NCBI GenBank assembly: GCA_963755755.1
Contig: CAVWLJ010000006.1
Coordinates: 62,001-126,000, forward strand
DNA: 64,000 bases
Direction: 5' to 3'
DNA from: DATKNA01 sp963755755
Lineage (GTDB): Bacteria; Actinomycetota; Actinomycetes; Actinomycetales; Kineosporiaceae
Every line of letters begins with the position of its first letter. Within the stretch, counting starts at the first letter, position 1. The notes under the pieces are model-generated. The model ran no database searches and was not told the DNA's origin. It saw only the letters and a list, made by a program, of their open reading frames with translations. Below are positions 1-9,192 of the stretch, in pieces. The position numbers were made by a program, and so were the translations under genes.

Positions 1-1
1 C

Positions 2-317
2 CAGTCCGAGCCACGGCCCGAGGCGCAGTCGGAGCAGCGCACGGAGGAGGCCGAGCTGCTCGACGCCGGCGACCGGACGGCGATGACGAACCGCGTGGCG
101 GGACATCCAGGCCGACTTCGTCGACCATCCGCGGCAGGCGATGCAGGACGCCGACGCGCTCGTCGCCGGGCTCATGCAGCAGCTGGCGCAGACGTTCGCG
201 CAGGAGCGGGCGCAGCTCGAGACCCAGTGGAGCCGCGGCGACCAGGTGTCGACCGAGGACCTGCGGGTCAGCCTGCAGCGGTACCGCGCGTTCTTCGAGC
301 GGCTGCTGTCGGTCTAG
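2..317 (+). CDS. hypothetical protein, 3' part only, frameshifted
   Basis: This is the C-terminal part of a gene that begins before the window. The first 95 or so bases read in frame 2 (an acidic stretch ending in MTNR). The rest reads in frame 3 from about base 99, starting RDIQADFVDHPRQAMQDAD and ending RYRAFFERLLSV before a TAG at 315-317. One extra G in the run around 94-99 explains the switch and would restore NRWRDIQADF. The protein is soluble, acidic and helical. It resembles short unnamed actinobacterial proteins with a W-x-x-I-Q-x-x-F-V-D-x-P-R core, known to me only as hypothetical. No function is proposed. Confidence 0.55.
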
Positions 318-371
318 CCCGGACCACCGCGGCAGCGCGGCCCGGACCCGTCGTGGGTCCGGGCCGCGCTG

Positions 372-2763
372 TCAGAGGTTCTCGACGGCGCGCGCGAGGG
401 ACTGCGCGCGGCACCGAGGTCATGGCGTCCTCCAGCAGGACCGGCTGACCGACGCCGTCGGACGAGCGGCAGTCGCCAGTTCGGGTACTCGTCGTAGGTG
501 CCCGGCTGGTTGATGGCCCGCCGGTCGCCGACGGCGTCCGCGAGCGCGACGCCGAGCAGCTTCGCCGGCGTCCGGAGCAGGAACCTGTGCAGCGCCTCGA
601 CCTTCTCGCGCTCGGTCGCGTCGGGCGCGAGGAGGCCGAGGTCGTGCAGCTGCGCGAGGGTGCTCTCGAGCTCGTCGTCCGCCGCCGCCGTCTCCTCCTC
701 GACCGACCGGGTGAGCAGGCCGAGGCGCTCGCGCAGCTCGATGTGCTCGTGCGCGATGTAGCCCGGCGGTCGGGGGCAGGTCGTGGGTGGTGACCGTCGC
801 CAGGCAGAGCTCGCGCCACTGCTCCGGCTCCAGCGGGCGGCCGCCGTGCTCCCAGTCGCGCTCGAACCACAGGATCGACGTCCCGAGGATGCCGCGATCG
901 CGCAGGTAGTCGCGCACCCACGGCTCGACGGTGCCGAGGTCCTCGCCGACGACGAACGCGCCGCTGCGGTGTGCCTCCAGCGCGAGGATGCCGATCATCG
1001 CCTCGTGGTCGTACGTGACGTAGGTGCCCTCGGCGGCGGAGAGGCCGTTCGGCACCCACCACAGCCGGAACAGGCCGATGACGTGGTCGACGCGCAGCCC
1101 GCCGGCGTGCCGGAGCACCGTGCGGATCATGTCCCGGAACGGGGCGTACCCGAGCTCGGCGAGCCGGTCCGGGCGCCACGGCGGCTGGCTCCAGTCCTGC
1201 CCCTGCTGGTTGAAGGCGTCCGGCGGCGCGCCGACGGTGACGTGGTGCGCCAGCACGCCGGTCAGCGTCCACGTCTCCGCGCCCTCGGGGTGGACGCCGA
1301 CGGCGAGGTCGTGGACGATCCCGATCGGCATGCCGGCCTCGACCGCGCTGCGCTGCGCGGTGGCGAGCTGCTCGTCGAGGCACCACTGCAGCCACATGTA
1401 GAACTCGACCCGGGTCGACATCTCCTCGCGGATCTGCCGCACGGCCTCCGAGCGCGGGTCGCGGGCGAGCTCGGGCCAGGTCGACATCGGCAGGCCGTAC
1501 CGCTCGGCCAGCGCGCACCACGTGGCGAAGTCGACGAGGCCCTGACCCTCCCGGTCGCAGAAGGCCTCGAACCGTGCCTGGCGGAACCGCGAGCGCGGCT
1601 GCGCGAAGACGGTCTCGAGCGCGGACTTCTTGGCCAGCCACACCGCGTCGCGCTCGAGCGGGTCCGGGCTGGTGTCGAGGCCGCGCATCGCCTCGGCCTG
1701 CCACTCGATGAGCGCACGGTCGGTGGCCGGCATGTAGCCGACCTCCCGGATGTCCTCGACGCGCAGGTAGACGGGGTTGACGAAGCGGCGCGTCGTCGGC
1801 AGGTACGGCGACGGCTCCATCGGCGGCACCGGCTCCGCGGCGTGCAGCGGGTTGACCAGGACGAAGCCCGCGCCGTGCGCGCGGGCGGACCAGTCGGCGA
1901 GCTCGGCGAGGTCGGCGAGGTCGCCGAGACCCCAGGAGAGCCGCGACCGCACCGAGTACAGCTGCGTCATGAAGCCCCAGGCCCGGCCGTGCTGCAGTGC
2001 CGGCGGCAGCTCGAGCTTCGCCGGGGTGACGACGAGCGGGCGCTCGGCCTCACCCTCCTCGTGCCGGGCGCGCAGCAGGTGCCAGCCGAGCGGCAGGTCG
2101 GCGGGCAGCAGGAAGGTCGCTTCGCCGATCTCGACCTCGCCGACCTTGCGCGGCTCGACCCAGTGCCCCTCCTGCTCCAGGACGACCTGGCCGCCCTCCT
2201 CGAGGTCGATCCAGACCTCTACGGGGTCGCCGTGCGGCACGTGCACCGGCACGCGGGCCTGCTCGCCCTGCCGCGCGACGACGACGTCGGGCAGCAGTCG
2301 ACGCCAGGGCCGCTCCTCGAGGTCGTGCAGCGCCCGCTCGACCGCTTCCTCGCCGGTCGCGTCGACCTCGAGCGCGCGCAGCACGGCGACGATGGTGCGC
2401 CGGGACACCCGGGTGTGGCGGCCCTGCCAGTCGTGGTACTCCGTCAGGACGCCGTAGGCCTTGGCGAGCTCGACGAGCCGCGGCGACGGTTCCTGCGCGT
2501 GCGGTGGGGGTGAAGAGGTCGAACCCGCCGGTCGCCGGCGTCTCGGCGACCGGCTCGGCGGGCGTCTCGGCGGCGGGCTCGGCCGCCGTCTCGGCGGCCG
2601 TCTGCTCCAGGACCGCCGCCTCCTCGCGCGCCTCGGCCTCGTCGTCGGACTCGTCGTCGAACTCGGCCTCGACCGCGACGTCGGGCTCGAGCTGCTCGAC
2701 GTCCGGCTCCTGCTGGGGCTGGTCGGCGTCGCGGGCGTCGGGGCTTCCGGGCTGCGCAGTCAC
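372..2763 (-). CDS. malQ: 4-alpha-glucanotransferase (amylomaltase), multiply frameshifted
   Basis: GH77 enzyme that transfers alpha-1,4-glucan segments between maltodextrins in the cytoplasm. The central ~540 residues are in one frame. They contain the expected sugar-binding and catalytic stretches (SRLSWGLGDLADL, GLRVDHVIGLFRLWWVP with the nucleophile Asp, VGEDLGTVEPWVRDYL with the acid Glu, and TTHDLPPTAG). Four one-base frame changes are needed for a full-length protein: near 2497 in the N-terminal linker, near 773 just after TTHDLPPTAG, near 467 after YPNWRLPL, and near 410 before the final SLARAVENL-stop. The start taken is the GTG at 2763; an in-frame ATG lies at 2781. Residues 1-80 are an unusual Glu/Ala-rich low-complexity extension before the domain begins at PSPRLVELAKAYGVLTEY. 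The breaks look like sequencing indels because every displaced segment is still well conserved. Confidence 0.85.
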
Positions 2764-2857
2764 GCCTCGGCATCCTGCCATGCGTCCTCATGACCGCAGC
2801 TGGGCGGCGTCCGCCGATGCGGCGCCGCTGTCGCCACCGCCACCTAGGGTGTGCGGC

Positions 2858-4993
2858 GTGACCACTCCCGAGACCGCGCCCGTCTACCCGCCCGCCGATC
2901 GGCTCGACCTCGTGGACGACCTGCACGGCCGGCGCGTCCCCGATCCCTATCGGTGGCTGGAGGCCGTGGACGACCCCCGGACGATCGCGTGGTCCGAGGC
3001 GGAGGACGCGCTGTTCGCCGAGCAGAGCCGGCAGTGGCCGGGCCGTCCGGCGCTCACCGCGCGGATGCGCGAACTGCTGGCGGCCGGCGTCGTCGGCGTC
3101 CCGGTCTGGCGGGGCGACCGGCGCTTCTTCGTCCGGCGGGAGGGCGACCAGGAGCACGGCGTCCTGGTCACGGTGGACGCCGACGGCGCCGAGCGCGTGC
3201 TCATCGACCCGATCGCGATCGACCCGACCGGGCTGACGACGCTGGACGCGTGGCAGCCGAGCGTCGAGGGGCACCTGCTCGCCTACCAGCTCTCCGAGGG
3301 CGGCACGGAGGAGAGCGTGCTCCGCGTGCTCGACGTCGCCACCGGCGAGCAGGTCGAGGGCCCGATCGACCGAGCCCGGTACTCCCCCGTCGCCTGGTTG
3401 CCGGGAGCTGAGGCGTACTACTACGTGCGCCGGCTCGACCCCACCGGCCTGCCGGAGGCCGAGCGGCAGTACCACCGCCGGGTGTGGTTGCACCGGGTGG
3501 GCAGCGACCCGGCCACGGACGCCGAGATCTTCGGCGAGGGCCTCGACATCCGCAGCTACTTCGGCGTCTCGGTCTCCCGCGACGGCCGTTGGCTGACGGT
3601 CTCCGCGGCGACCGGCACCGCCCCGCGCAACGACGTGTGGATCGCGCCCTTGGAGGGGGCCGATCCGGCCGCGCCGCCGCTCGCCGAGCTCGCCGTCGGT
3701 CTCGACGCGCACGTGAGCACGTGGGTCGGTCGGGACGGCCGGCTCTACGTGGCCACCGACCTCGACGCGCCGCGCGGCAGGCTCGCCGTCACCTCGCCGT
3801 CCGACCCGGGTCCGGCGACCTGGCGGGACCTCCTCCCGCAGGACCCGGAGGCGGTGCTCGAGGACTACACCGTGCTCGACGGACCGGAGCTCGGGGACCG
3901 GCCGCTGCTGCTGGCTTCGTGGACCCGGCACGCCGTCTCGGAGATCAGCGTGCACGAGCTCGCGACCGGACACCGCCTGCCGAGCGCTGCCGGCGCCGTG
4001 CCGCTGCCCGGGCTCGGTTCCGTCGGCGGCCTGATCAGCCGGCCCGAGGGCGGGCACGAGATGTGGTTCTCGTACACCGACCACACGACCTTGCCGCACG
4101 TGTACCGCTTCGACGGGCGCGACGGATCGGTGGCGCTCTTCAGCAGCCCGCCCGGGGTCGTCGCCGACGTGCCCGCCGTCTCGGCCCGCCAGGTCGCGTA
4201 TCCGTCCAGGGACGGGACGACGGTCCGCATGTTCGTGCTGACCCGCGCCGACCTGGTCGCCGTCGACGGATCGCCGACGCAGCCCCGGCCCGCGGTCCTC
4301 TACGGCTACGGCGGGTTCGGCGTCCCGCTGACCCCGGGCTACTCGGCGTCGATCCTCGCGTGGGTCGAGGCGGGTGGTGTGTACGCGATCGCCAATCTGC
4401 GCGGCGGGGCCGAGGAGGGTGAGGCCTGGCACCGCGACGGGATGCTCGGGAACAAGCAGAACGTCTTCGACGACTTCCACGCGGCGGCCGAGACGCTCGT
4501 CGCGCAGGGCTGGACGACGTCCGGGCAGCTCGCGATCAGCGGCGGATCGAACGGCGGGTTGCTCGTCGGCGCGGCGCTGACGCAGCGGCCGGAGCTCTAC
4601 GCGGCGGTGACGTGTTCCGCGCCGCTGCTGGACATGGTCCGGTACGAGAAGTTCGGGCTCGGCGCGACGTGGAACGTGGAGTACGGCTCGGCGGACGATC
4701 CGGAGCAGCTCGACTGGCTGCTCTCGTACTCGCCATACCACCACGTCGTCGAGGGCGTGGAGTACCCGGCGGTGCTGTTCACCGTGTTCGACGGCGACAC
4801 CCGGGTCGATCCGCTGCACGCGCGCAAGATGTGCGCGGCGCTGCAGCACGCGACGTCGTCGGGCCGGCCGGTGCTGATACGCCGGGAGAAGGACGTCGGG
4901 CACGGCGCACGGGCGCTCTCCCGGTCCGTGGACCTGTCGGCGGACACCATCGCGTTCACCGCCTATTGGACGGGCCTACAGCTGGACTCGTGA
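2858..4993 (+). CDS. S9 family prolyl oligopeptidase-type serine peptidase
   Basis: About 711 residues and intact, the usual length for prolyl oligopeptidases, which cut short peptides after proline in the cytoplasm. No signal peptide is seen. Residues ~1-430 form the beta-propeller cap and ~440-711 the alpha/beta-hydrolase domain. The catalytic triad is readable: Ser564 in GGSNGG, Asp647 in DGDTRVDP, and His682 in DVGHGAR. GTG at 2858 is chosen because the family N-terminus (PPADRLDLVDDLHG) follows it; the frame stays open upstream into unrelated sequence. The gene is divergent from malQ, 94 bases away. Whether the preferred bond is prolyl (POP) or dibasic (oligopeptidase B) cannot be read from sequence. 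Confidence 0.93.
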   Translation: MTTPETAPVYPPADRLDLVDDLHGRRVPDPYRWLEAVDDPRTIAWSEAEDALFAEQSRQWPGRPALTARMRELLAAGVVGVPVWRGDRRFFVRREGDQEHGVLVTVDADGAERVLIDPIAIDPTGLTTLDAWQPSVEGHLLAYQLSEGGTEESVLRVLDVATGEQVEGPIDRARYSPVAWLPGAEAYYYVRRLDPTGLPEAERQYHRRVWLHRVGSDPATDAEIFGEGLDIRSYFGVSVSRDGRWLTVSAATGTAPRNDVWIAPLEGADPAAPPLAELAVGLDAHVSTWVGRDGRLYVATDLDAPRGRLAVTSPSDPGPATWRDLLPQDPEAVLEDYTVLDGPELGDRPLLLASWTRHAVSEISVHELATGHRLPSAAGAVPLPGLGSVGGLISRPEGGHEMWFSYTDHTTLPHVYRFDGRDGSVALFSSPPGVVADVPAVSARQVAYPSRDGTTVRMFVLTRADLVAVDGSPTQPRPAVLYGYGGFGVPLTPGYSASILAWVEAGGVYAIANLRGGAEEGEAWHRDGMLGNKQNVFDDFHAAAETLVAQGWTTSGQLAISGGSNGGLLVGAALTQRPELYAAVTCSAPLLDMVRYEKFGLGATWNVEYGSADDPEQLDWLLSYSPYHHVVEGVEYPAVLFTVFDGDTRVDPLHARKMCAALQHATSSGRPVLIRREKDVGHGARALSRSVDLSADTIAFTAYWTGLQLDS

Positions 4994-5393
4994 GCCGAGG
5001 CTTGCGGCGCGGCCGTCCCTGTGTCGGCGACGGGGCCGGTTCCGCAGTGGGGCGTCGGTCCGGTCCTGTGCCTGCCGACGCGGTCCAATCCGATCTCGCG
5101 GGGCGAAGCATTCTCGCCATTCCTCGATCCTCGAGACACCCGTGCCGCCCCGACCCTCGAGCCGCGATCGGGTCGGCTTGCGAAGCCGGTCCGAAGCCGT
5201 TCATCAACGCTCGCATCGCCCCACGATCCGCGACACGACGCTCGACAACGGGCCGCTGCTCTCTCTTCGCCGGCAGCGCTCTCTCCCTTGAGGCGGACCT
5301 CGCGAGGAGGGCGCAAGCGCGAGCCGGCGGTGCTGAAGCTTTGTCCACAGCCCCTTCGAGACACTCGCATCACCCTCGGGTCTTCGATAGGAT
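4994..5393. other. intergenic stretch without recognisable gene
   Basis: About 400 bases between the S9 peptidase and the DUF222-HNH gene. Open frames on both strands are Arg-rich, overlap each other and have no start-site signal or family resemblance. I see no tRNA-like fold. The promoter of the downstream gene should lie in the last ~100 bases, next to the LexA box. Confidence 0.5.
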
Positions 5394-5409
5394 TCGAACA
5401 AGCGTTCGA
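5394..5409. promoter_or_regulatory. LexA operator (SOS box) upstream of DUF222-HNH gene
   Basis: TCGAACAAGCGTTCGA is a perfect palindrome of the actinobacterial SOS-box form TCGAAC-N4-GTTCGA (established for mycobacterial LexA). It ends 14 bases before the ATG of the DUF222-HNH gene, where a bound repressor would block initiation. This predicts DNA-damage induction of that gene. Confidence 0.85.
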
Positions 5410-5423
5410 GAGAGGGGGTAGCA

Positions 5424-7884
5424 ATGGGCGATGGAGGGGGCCGGGGAGCCGATGGCCGGTCCGGTGGCCTGGGCGCCGAGCGGGCAGCTATCCCTCCGGC
5501 GGCCGCTTCCACTTCTCGCAGTGGCGACACCCTCGGCGGGGCCTCGGTAGCCACCGAGTTGTCGCGGCGGATCGCGCTGTTGGACCTCGATCCCTCCAGC
5601 GGGCCGGCGGCGTCAGTGGTGGCGACGGCGGCCGCTGCCTTCCGCTTGGAGGGCTGGGCGTTGTGGTGCCAGCTCTCGACGATCGCCGCTCTGCTGCGCC
5701 GCTGGCGAGCCGAGCCTCCGTGCCCCGAACCGGATCCGACTCTGGGCGCGCACGACGGCGGCACGGGCGGGGGTGAGGCTGGAGCAGAGAGTGGCCGGGG
5801 CAGGTCTCACAGCCGGGGCGAGGCTGACGACCAGGAGGCTGGCGGCGAGGCTGACGACCGAGTCGAGGCTGACGACCAACGGTCCGGGCGGGACCCGGAC
5901 GCAGTGCTGCGGGACCGGGCGACGGAGGCGTTGGATCGGGCGATTCGACGTGCTCGCTTCCGTGTGCCGAAGGCCGCCGAGATGGTCGAGGAGTGCGTGG
6001 CCGCCGAGATCGCCCTGGCCTACGGGCTCAGCCAGACCCGAGCGGCTGACCGCGTGCTTGCCGCCGACCGGGTCCTGGTCGACAACGTGCTCCCGCGCAC
6101 CGCTCGGCTGTTGCGGGCCGGCCTGCTGGACTGGCCGAAGCTCCAGCTCCTGACCCACCGGCTCGGCGTCGGGACGCACTCGCTCCTGGCCGCCGCCGTC
6201 GAACGCGTTCTGATCCCAGATGGCGACCTTGCGGCGGTCGACGCCATCCTCGACGACCCGTTCGGCGACGCTCCCCTGCCGCAGGTCGCCCGCATGACCC
6301 TGCCCGCGCTCGCCGCGGCGGTCGAAGTCACCGTTCTGGCCCTGGACCCCGAAGCCGCCGCGGAACGCGCTCGTCGGGCCAGGGCCCAACGGTGCGTGTC
6401 GACGCGCACCGACCCCGACGGCATGGCCCGGCTGGAGGCCAGCACCGGCGCCGAGCAGGTCGCCGCGATGTGGAGCGCCCTCACCGCGGCGGCGCGTCGG
6501 GCCAAGAGGGACGGCGACAGCCGAACGCTGGACCAGCTGCGACTGGACGTGCTCGTCGGTCGGATCACCGATCAGTCGACGAACAGCGCCAGTCCCGATC
6601 ACGCCACAACAAGCAGCGGCGCGCGGCGGGCCGGCGCCGAGGCGGGCAACCCGAGTTCGGCGAACCACCCACCGACGACCGGGGAGCCGACGACCGGGGA
6701 GCCAACGACCGGGGAGCCAACGACCGGGGAGCCGACAGCCGCACGAGAGGGCCGCCGGAACCGGCGAGCGGTGTACGCGCTGCGGCGGGCGCGCGGTGTG
6801 CTCAGGTTGCCAAGGCGTGCCGGCTCCCGCCGGTGGTGGTGCCAGTGCGGCCTTCGCCCTGACGATGCCCCTGACGACCTTCCTGGAGATCGCCGACGAC
6901 CCGGGCCTGCTCGACGGGTACGGCCCCATCGCCGGTGCCCTGGCCCGTCAGATCGCCCGAGACGCTGCCGCGATGTACGGGCGTACGACGTGGCGATGCG
7001 TCGTCGTCGACGACACACATCAGACCGTACTCGGAGTCGGTCATCCGGTGTCCATCCCGAAGCACGATCCCCCACCCCGGCTCGCGGACCTGGTCAGCCG
7101 TACTCACCCCTTCTGCGTCTTCCCTGGCTGCCGCGTGCCCGCACGTCGCTGCGACCTCGATCACCGCATCCCCTACGAGCCGCCGGACGACGCGGACGCA
7201 AACGTCGGCGTCGGCGTCGGCGCGACCAGTGGCGGCGGTGACCCGACCGGCGTGAACCGCCGAGGCGGCCTCACCTGCGAGTGCAACCTGTCCCCGCTCT
7301 GCCGCACCCATCACCGCCTGAAGACCGCAGGCCTGCTCCGGTACCGCCCTGACGACGACGCGGGGCGCGAGATGGATGCGGCTGCCGAGGGAGGTACGTC
7401 TGCGGGGCATCTCCATCCGCCGGGACGTCTTGTCTGGACCACCGCCGCGGGGCTGACATATCCGCACACGGTTCCGCCCGCGACGCCGCCACCGGCTCCT
7501 GCCGACCTCCAGCCCGTCCTCGACCGACTGGGGGACGACCGCGCCGCCGGGCATCGCGAGGTGGCATGGATGAACGCTGCCCTGCGAGCCAGCTACTGGC
7601 GCGGTCGCCGAGACGAAGCCGCGCAGACCGCCGAGGATCTCCGGGAGACCCTCCTGAGCGAGGTCCGCCGGCAGGACTACGCGGAGATGCTCGCCCGAAA
7701 CCCGGAGGACGCCGAGAACGCACCGCCTGTGCCGGAGCCCCCCGACCTCGTCCCGGAGCCGCCGCGGTGGCTCGCCCGCCTCCCCTTGCCGCCCCTGGTC
7801 GAACCCGGCAGCGCCGCCGACGTCGACACTCCGGACACGCCGCTGTTGCTGTCGGGCTGCGAGCCTCTGCTCTGGTCGGCGTAG
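5424..7884 (+). CDS. DUF222 / HNH endonuclease-signature protein (13E12-repeat family), frameshifted
   Basis: The N-terminal DUF222 part reads in one frame from ATG 5424 (after AGAGGGGG) to about 6740. It includes the family core PRTARLLRAGLLDWPKLQLL. The C-terminal part reads in another frame from about 6830 to the stop at 7884. It carries ALTMPLTTFLEIADDPG and a clear HNH nuclease signature: CxxPGC, then CDLDHRIPYE, then CNLSPLCRTHHRLK. One frame change in the poorly conserved linker (6735-6830), close to a 15-bp repeat, separates them. The family is multicopy in actinobacteria (13E12 repeats of M. tuberculosis), and its members are often associated with LexA boxes, as here. The biochemical role is not established; nuclease activity is inferred from the HNH residues. 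The total would be ~820 residues, longer than usual because of Gly/Asp- and Thr/Gly/Glu/Pro-rich linkers. Confidence 0.85.
6675..6734 (+). repeat. four 15-bp direct repeats inside the DUF222-HNH gene
   Basis: Four head-to-tail copies of ACGACCGGGGAGCC plus G or A. In the N-terminal frame they encode a repeated Thr-Thr-Gly-Glu-Pro linker. The frame of the gene changes shortly after the array. Confidence 0.9.
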
Positions 7885-7924
7885 GCGATCGCTCCCCGTC
7901 CGGCGTGACGACGGACAGAAAGAA

Positions 7925-7955
7925 GCGGCCGCCCGATCGCAGATCGGACGGCCGC
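7925..7955 (+). terminator. hairpin terminator after DUF222-HNH gene
   Basis: GCGGCCGCCCGATC (7925-7938), a three-base loop, then GATCGGACGGCCGC (7942-7955): 13 of 14 pairs match. It lies 41 bases after the stop at 7884 and upstream of the next gene's start. No U-tract follows, as is common for actinobacterial hairpin terminators. Confidence 0.7.
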
Positions 7956-8135
7956 TCCTCGAAGGATGCCGGCCCGTCAGCCGCCTCTCGGCGAGTGGCC
8001 GCTCGTAGCGGCGAAGGGTGAGGCCCGGGGGCATGAACCGGACCGGCAGTGCTCTCAACGCTATCAGGGCGAGGACATTCCCGGCCCCGGCTCGGGCGCC
8101 TCGGGCTGCTCTCCGGCGGCGGCTACCCTCGTCCC

Positions 8136-9128
8136 GTGCTCGCCGCTGCTCCCCAGTTGATCGTCGCGGCGTCGCCGAACGCGAGCCGGTGGTTCGACGT
8201 GTTCCTCGGGACGCCGTTGGCGATCCTGCTCATCGTCGTCCTGGCGATCGTCTCGCGCTTCGTGCTCCACCGCGTGATCGACAAGATCGCCGAGGGCATC
8301 ATCTCGGGGCGCGCCGGCATCGGCCGCCTCGAGGACCGCCTCCCCTCGGCCATCGTCGGCACCTCGCTCTCCGCCCGGCGGGAGCAGCGCGGCCGCACGC
8401 TCGCCTCGATCCTCAAGAGCCTCACGACCGCGACGATCGGCGTGATCGCCGCACTCATGATCCTCGACGAGCTCGGCATCGCGACCGGCCCCTTGCTCGC
8501 GAGCGCCGGGATCGTCGGGATCGCCGTCGGTTTCGGCGCGCAGGCGCTCGTCCGTGACGTCATCTCCGGCATCTTCATGCTCGTCGAGGACCAGTACGGC
8601 GTCGGCGACGTCGTCGACCTCGGCGACGCCTCCGGGGTGGTCGAAGCGGTCGGCCTGCGTGTGACGCGTGTCCGCGACGTCAACGGCACCGTCTGGTACA
8701 TCCGCAACGGGCAGGTGCTGCGGGTCGGCAACCAGTCCCAGGGCTGGGCGCGGGCGGTCCTCGACGTCGCCATCGCCTACGGCGAGGACGTCGAGCGCGC
8801 CGAGAACCTGCTCCTGGACATCGCGAACGACCTGCGGGACGACGAGAAGTTCGGGCCGCTCATCCTCGAAGAGCCCGAGATGTGGGGCATCGAGTCGGTG
8901 ACGGCGGATGCCGTCGTCCTGCGCCTCGTGGTCAAGACCCAACCGCTGCAGCAATGGGCGGTGGCCCGCGAGCTGCGGCGCAGGATCAAGGACCGGTTCG
9001 ACGCCGAGGGGATCGGGGTCGCGCACCCGCAGTCAGCGGTCTGGATCGCCGGCGAGTCACCGGCCCCGACCCGGCCGGCCGAGGACGACGACACCCCCAG
9101 CTCGCCGTCCCCCGCCGCGGGTTCCTGA
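8136..9128 (+). CDS. MscS-type small-conductance mechanosensitive channel
   Basis: About 330 residues and intact. Membrane-spanning segments occur at roughly residues 20-40, 100-120 and 125-150. The third contains the pore-lining Gly/Ala pattern of MscS (LLASAGIVGIAVGFGAQALV). The MscS beta domain follows (DVVDLGDASGVVEAVGLRVTRV) and then a C-terminal alpha/beta domain. It should sit in the cytoplasmic membrane and release solutes on hypo-osmotic shock. GTG 8136 is chosen because upstream in-frame codons show no family sequence. The last ~20 residues are Pro/Ser/Asp-rich. Confidence 0.9.
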   Translation: MLAAAPQLIVAASPNASRWFDVFLGTPLAILLIVVLAIVSRFVLHRVIDKIAEGIISGRAGIGRLEDRLPSAIVGTSLSARREQRGRTLASILKSLTTATIGVIAALMILDELGIATGPLLASAGIVGIAVGFGAQALVRDVISGIFMLVEDQYGVGDVVDLGDASGVVEAVGLRVTRVRDVNGTVWYIRNGQVLRVGNQSQGWARAVLDVAIAYGEDVERAENLLLDIANDLRDDEKFGPLILEEPEMWGIESVTADAVVLRLVVKTQPLQQWAVARELRRRIKDRFDAEGIGVAHPQSAVWIAGESPAPTRPAEDDDTPSSPSPAAGS

Positions 9129-9162
9129 CGCGACCCGTCCCCCGCCGCGGGTTCCTGACGCG
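9106..9162 (+). repeat. 27-bp direct repeat spanning the mscS stop codon
   Basis: CGTCCCCCGCCGCGGGTTCC plus TGACGCG occurs at 9106-9132 and again, identically, at 9136-9162. The first copy contains the TGA stop of the channel gene, so the second supplies a duplicated stop outside it. This looks like a recent tandem duplication. Confidence 0.85.
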
Positions 9163-9192
9163 GCTCGACGGCCGAAGCCGGGACCCGCGCGA

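Noticed and set aside
2764..4903. Minus-strand open frame of about 819 codons over the S9 peptidase
   Set aside because: Antisense shadow of an intact prolyl oligopeptidase with a complete catalytic triad; the composition is His/Arg/Val-rich with no family resemblance.
4956..5776. Several overlapping frames of 130-250 codons around 5.0-5.8 kb
   Set aside because: They overlap each other on both strands, lack ribosome sites and are shadows of the DUF222 gene start or GC-rich spacer.
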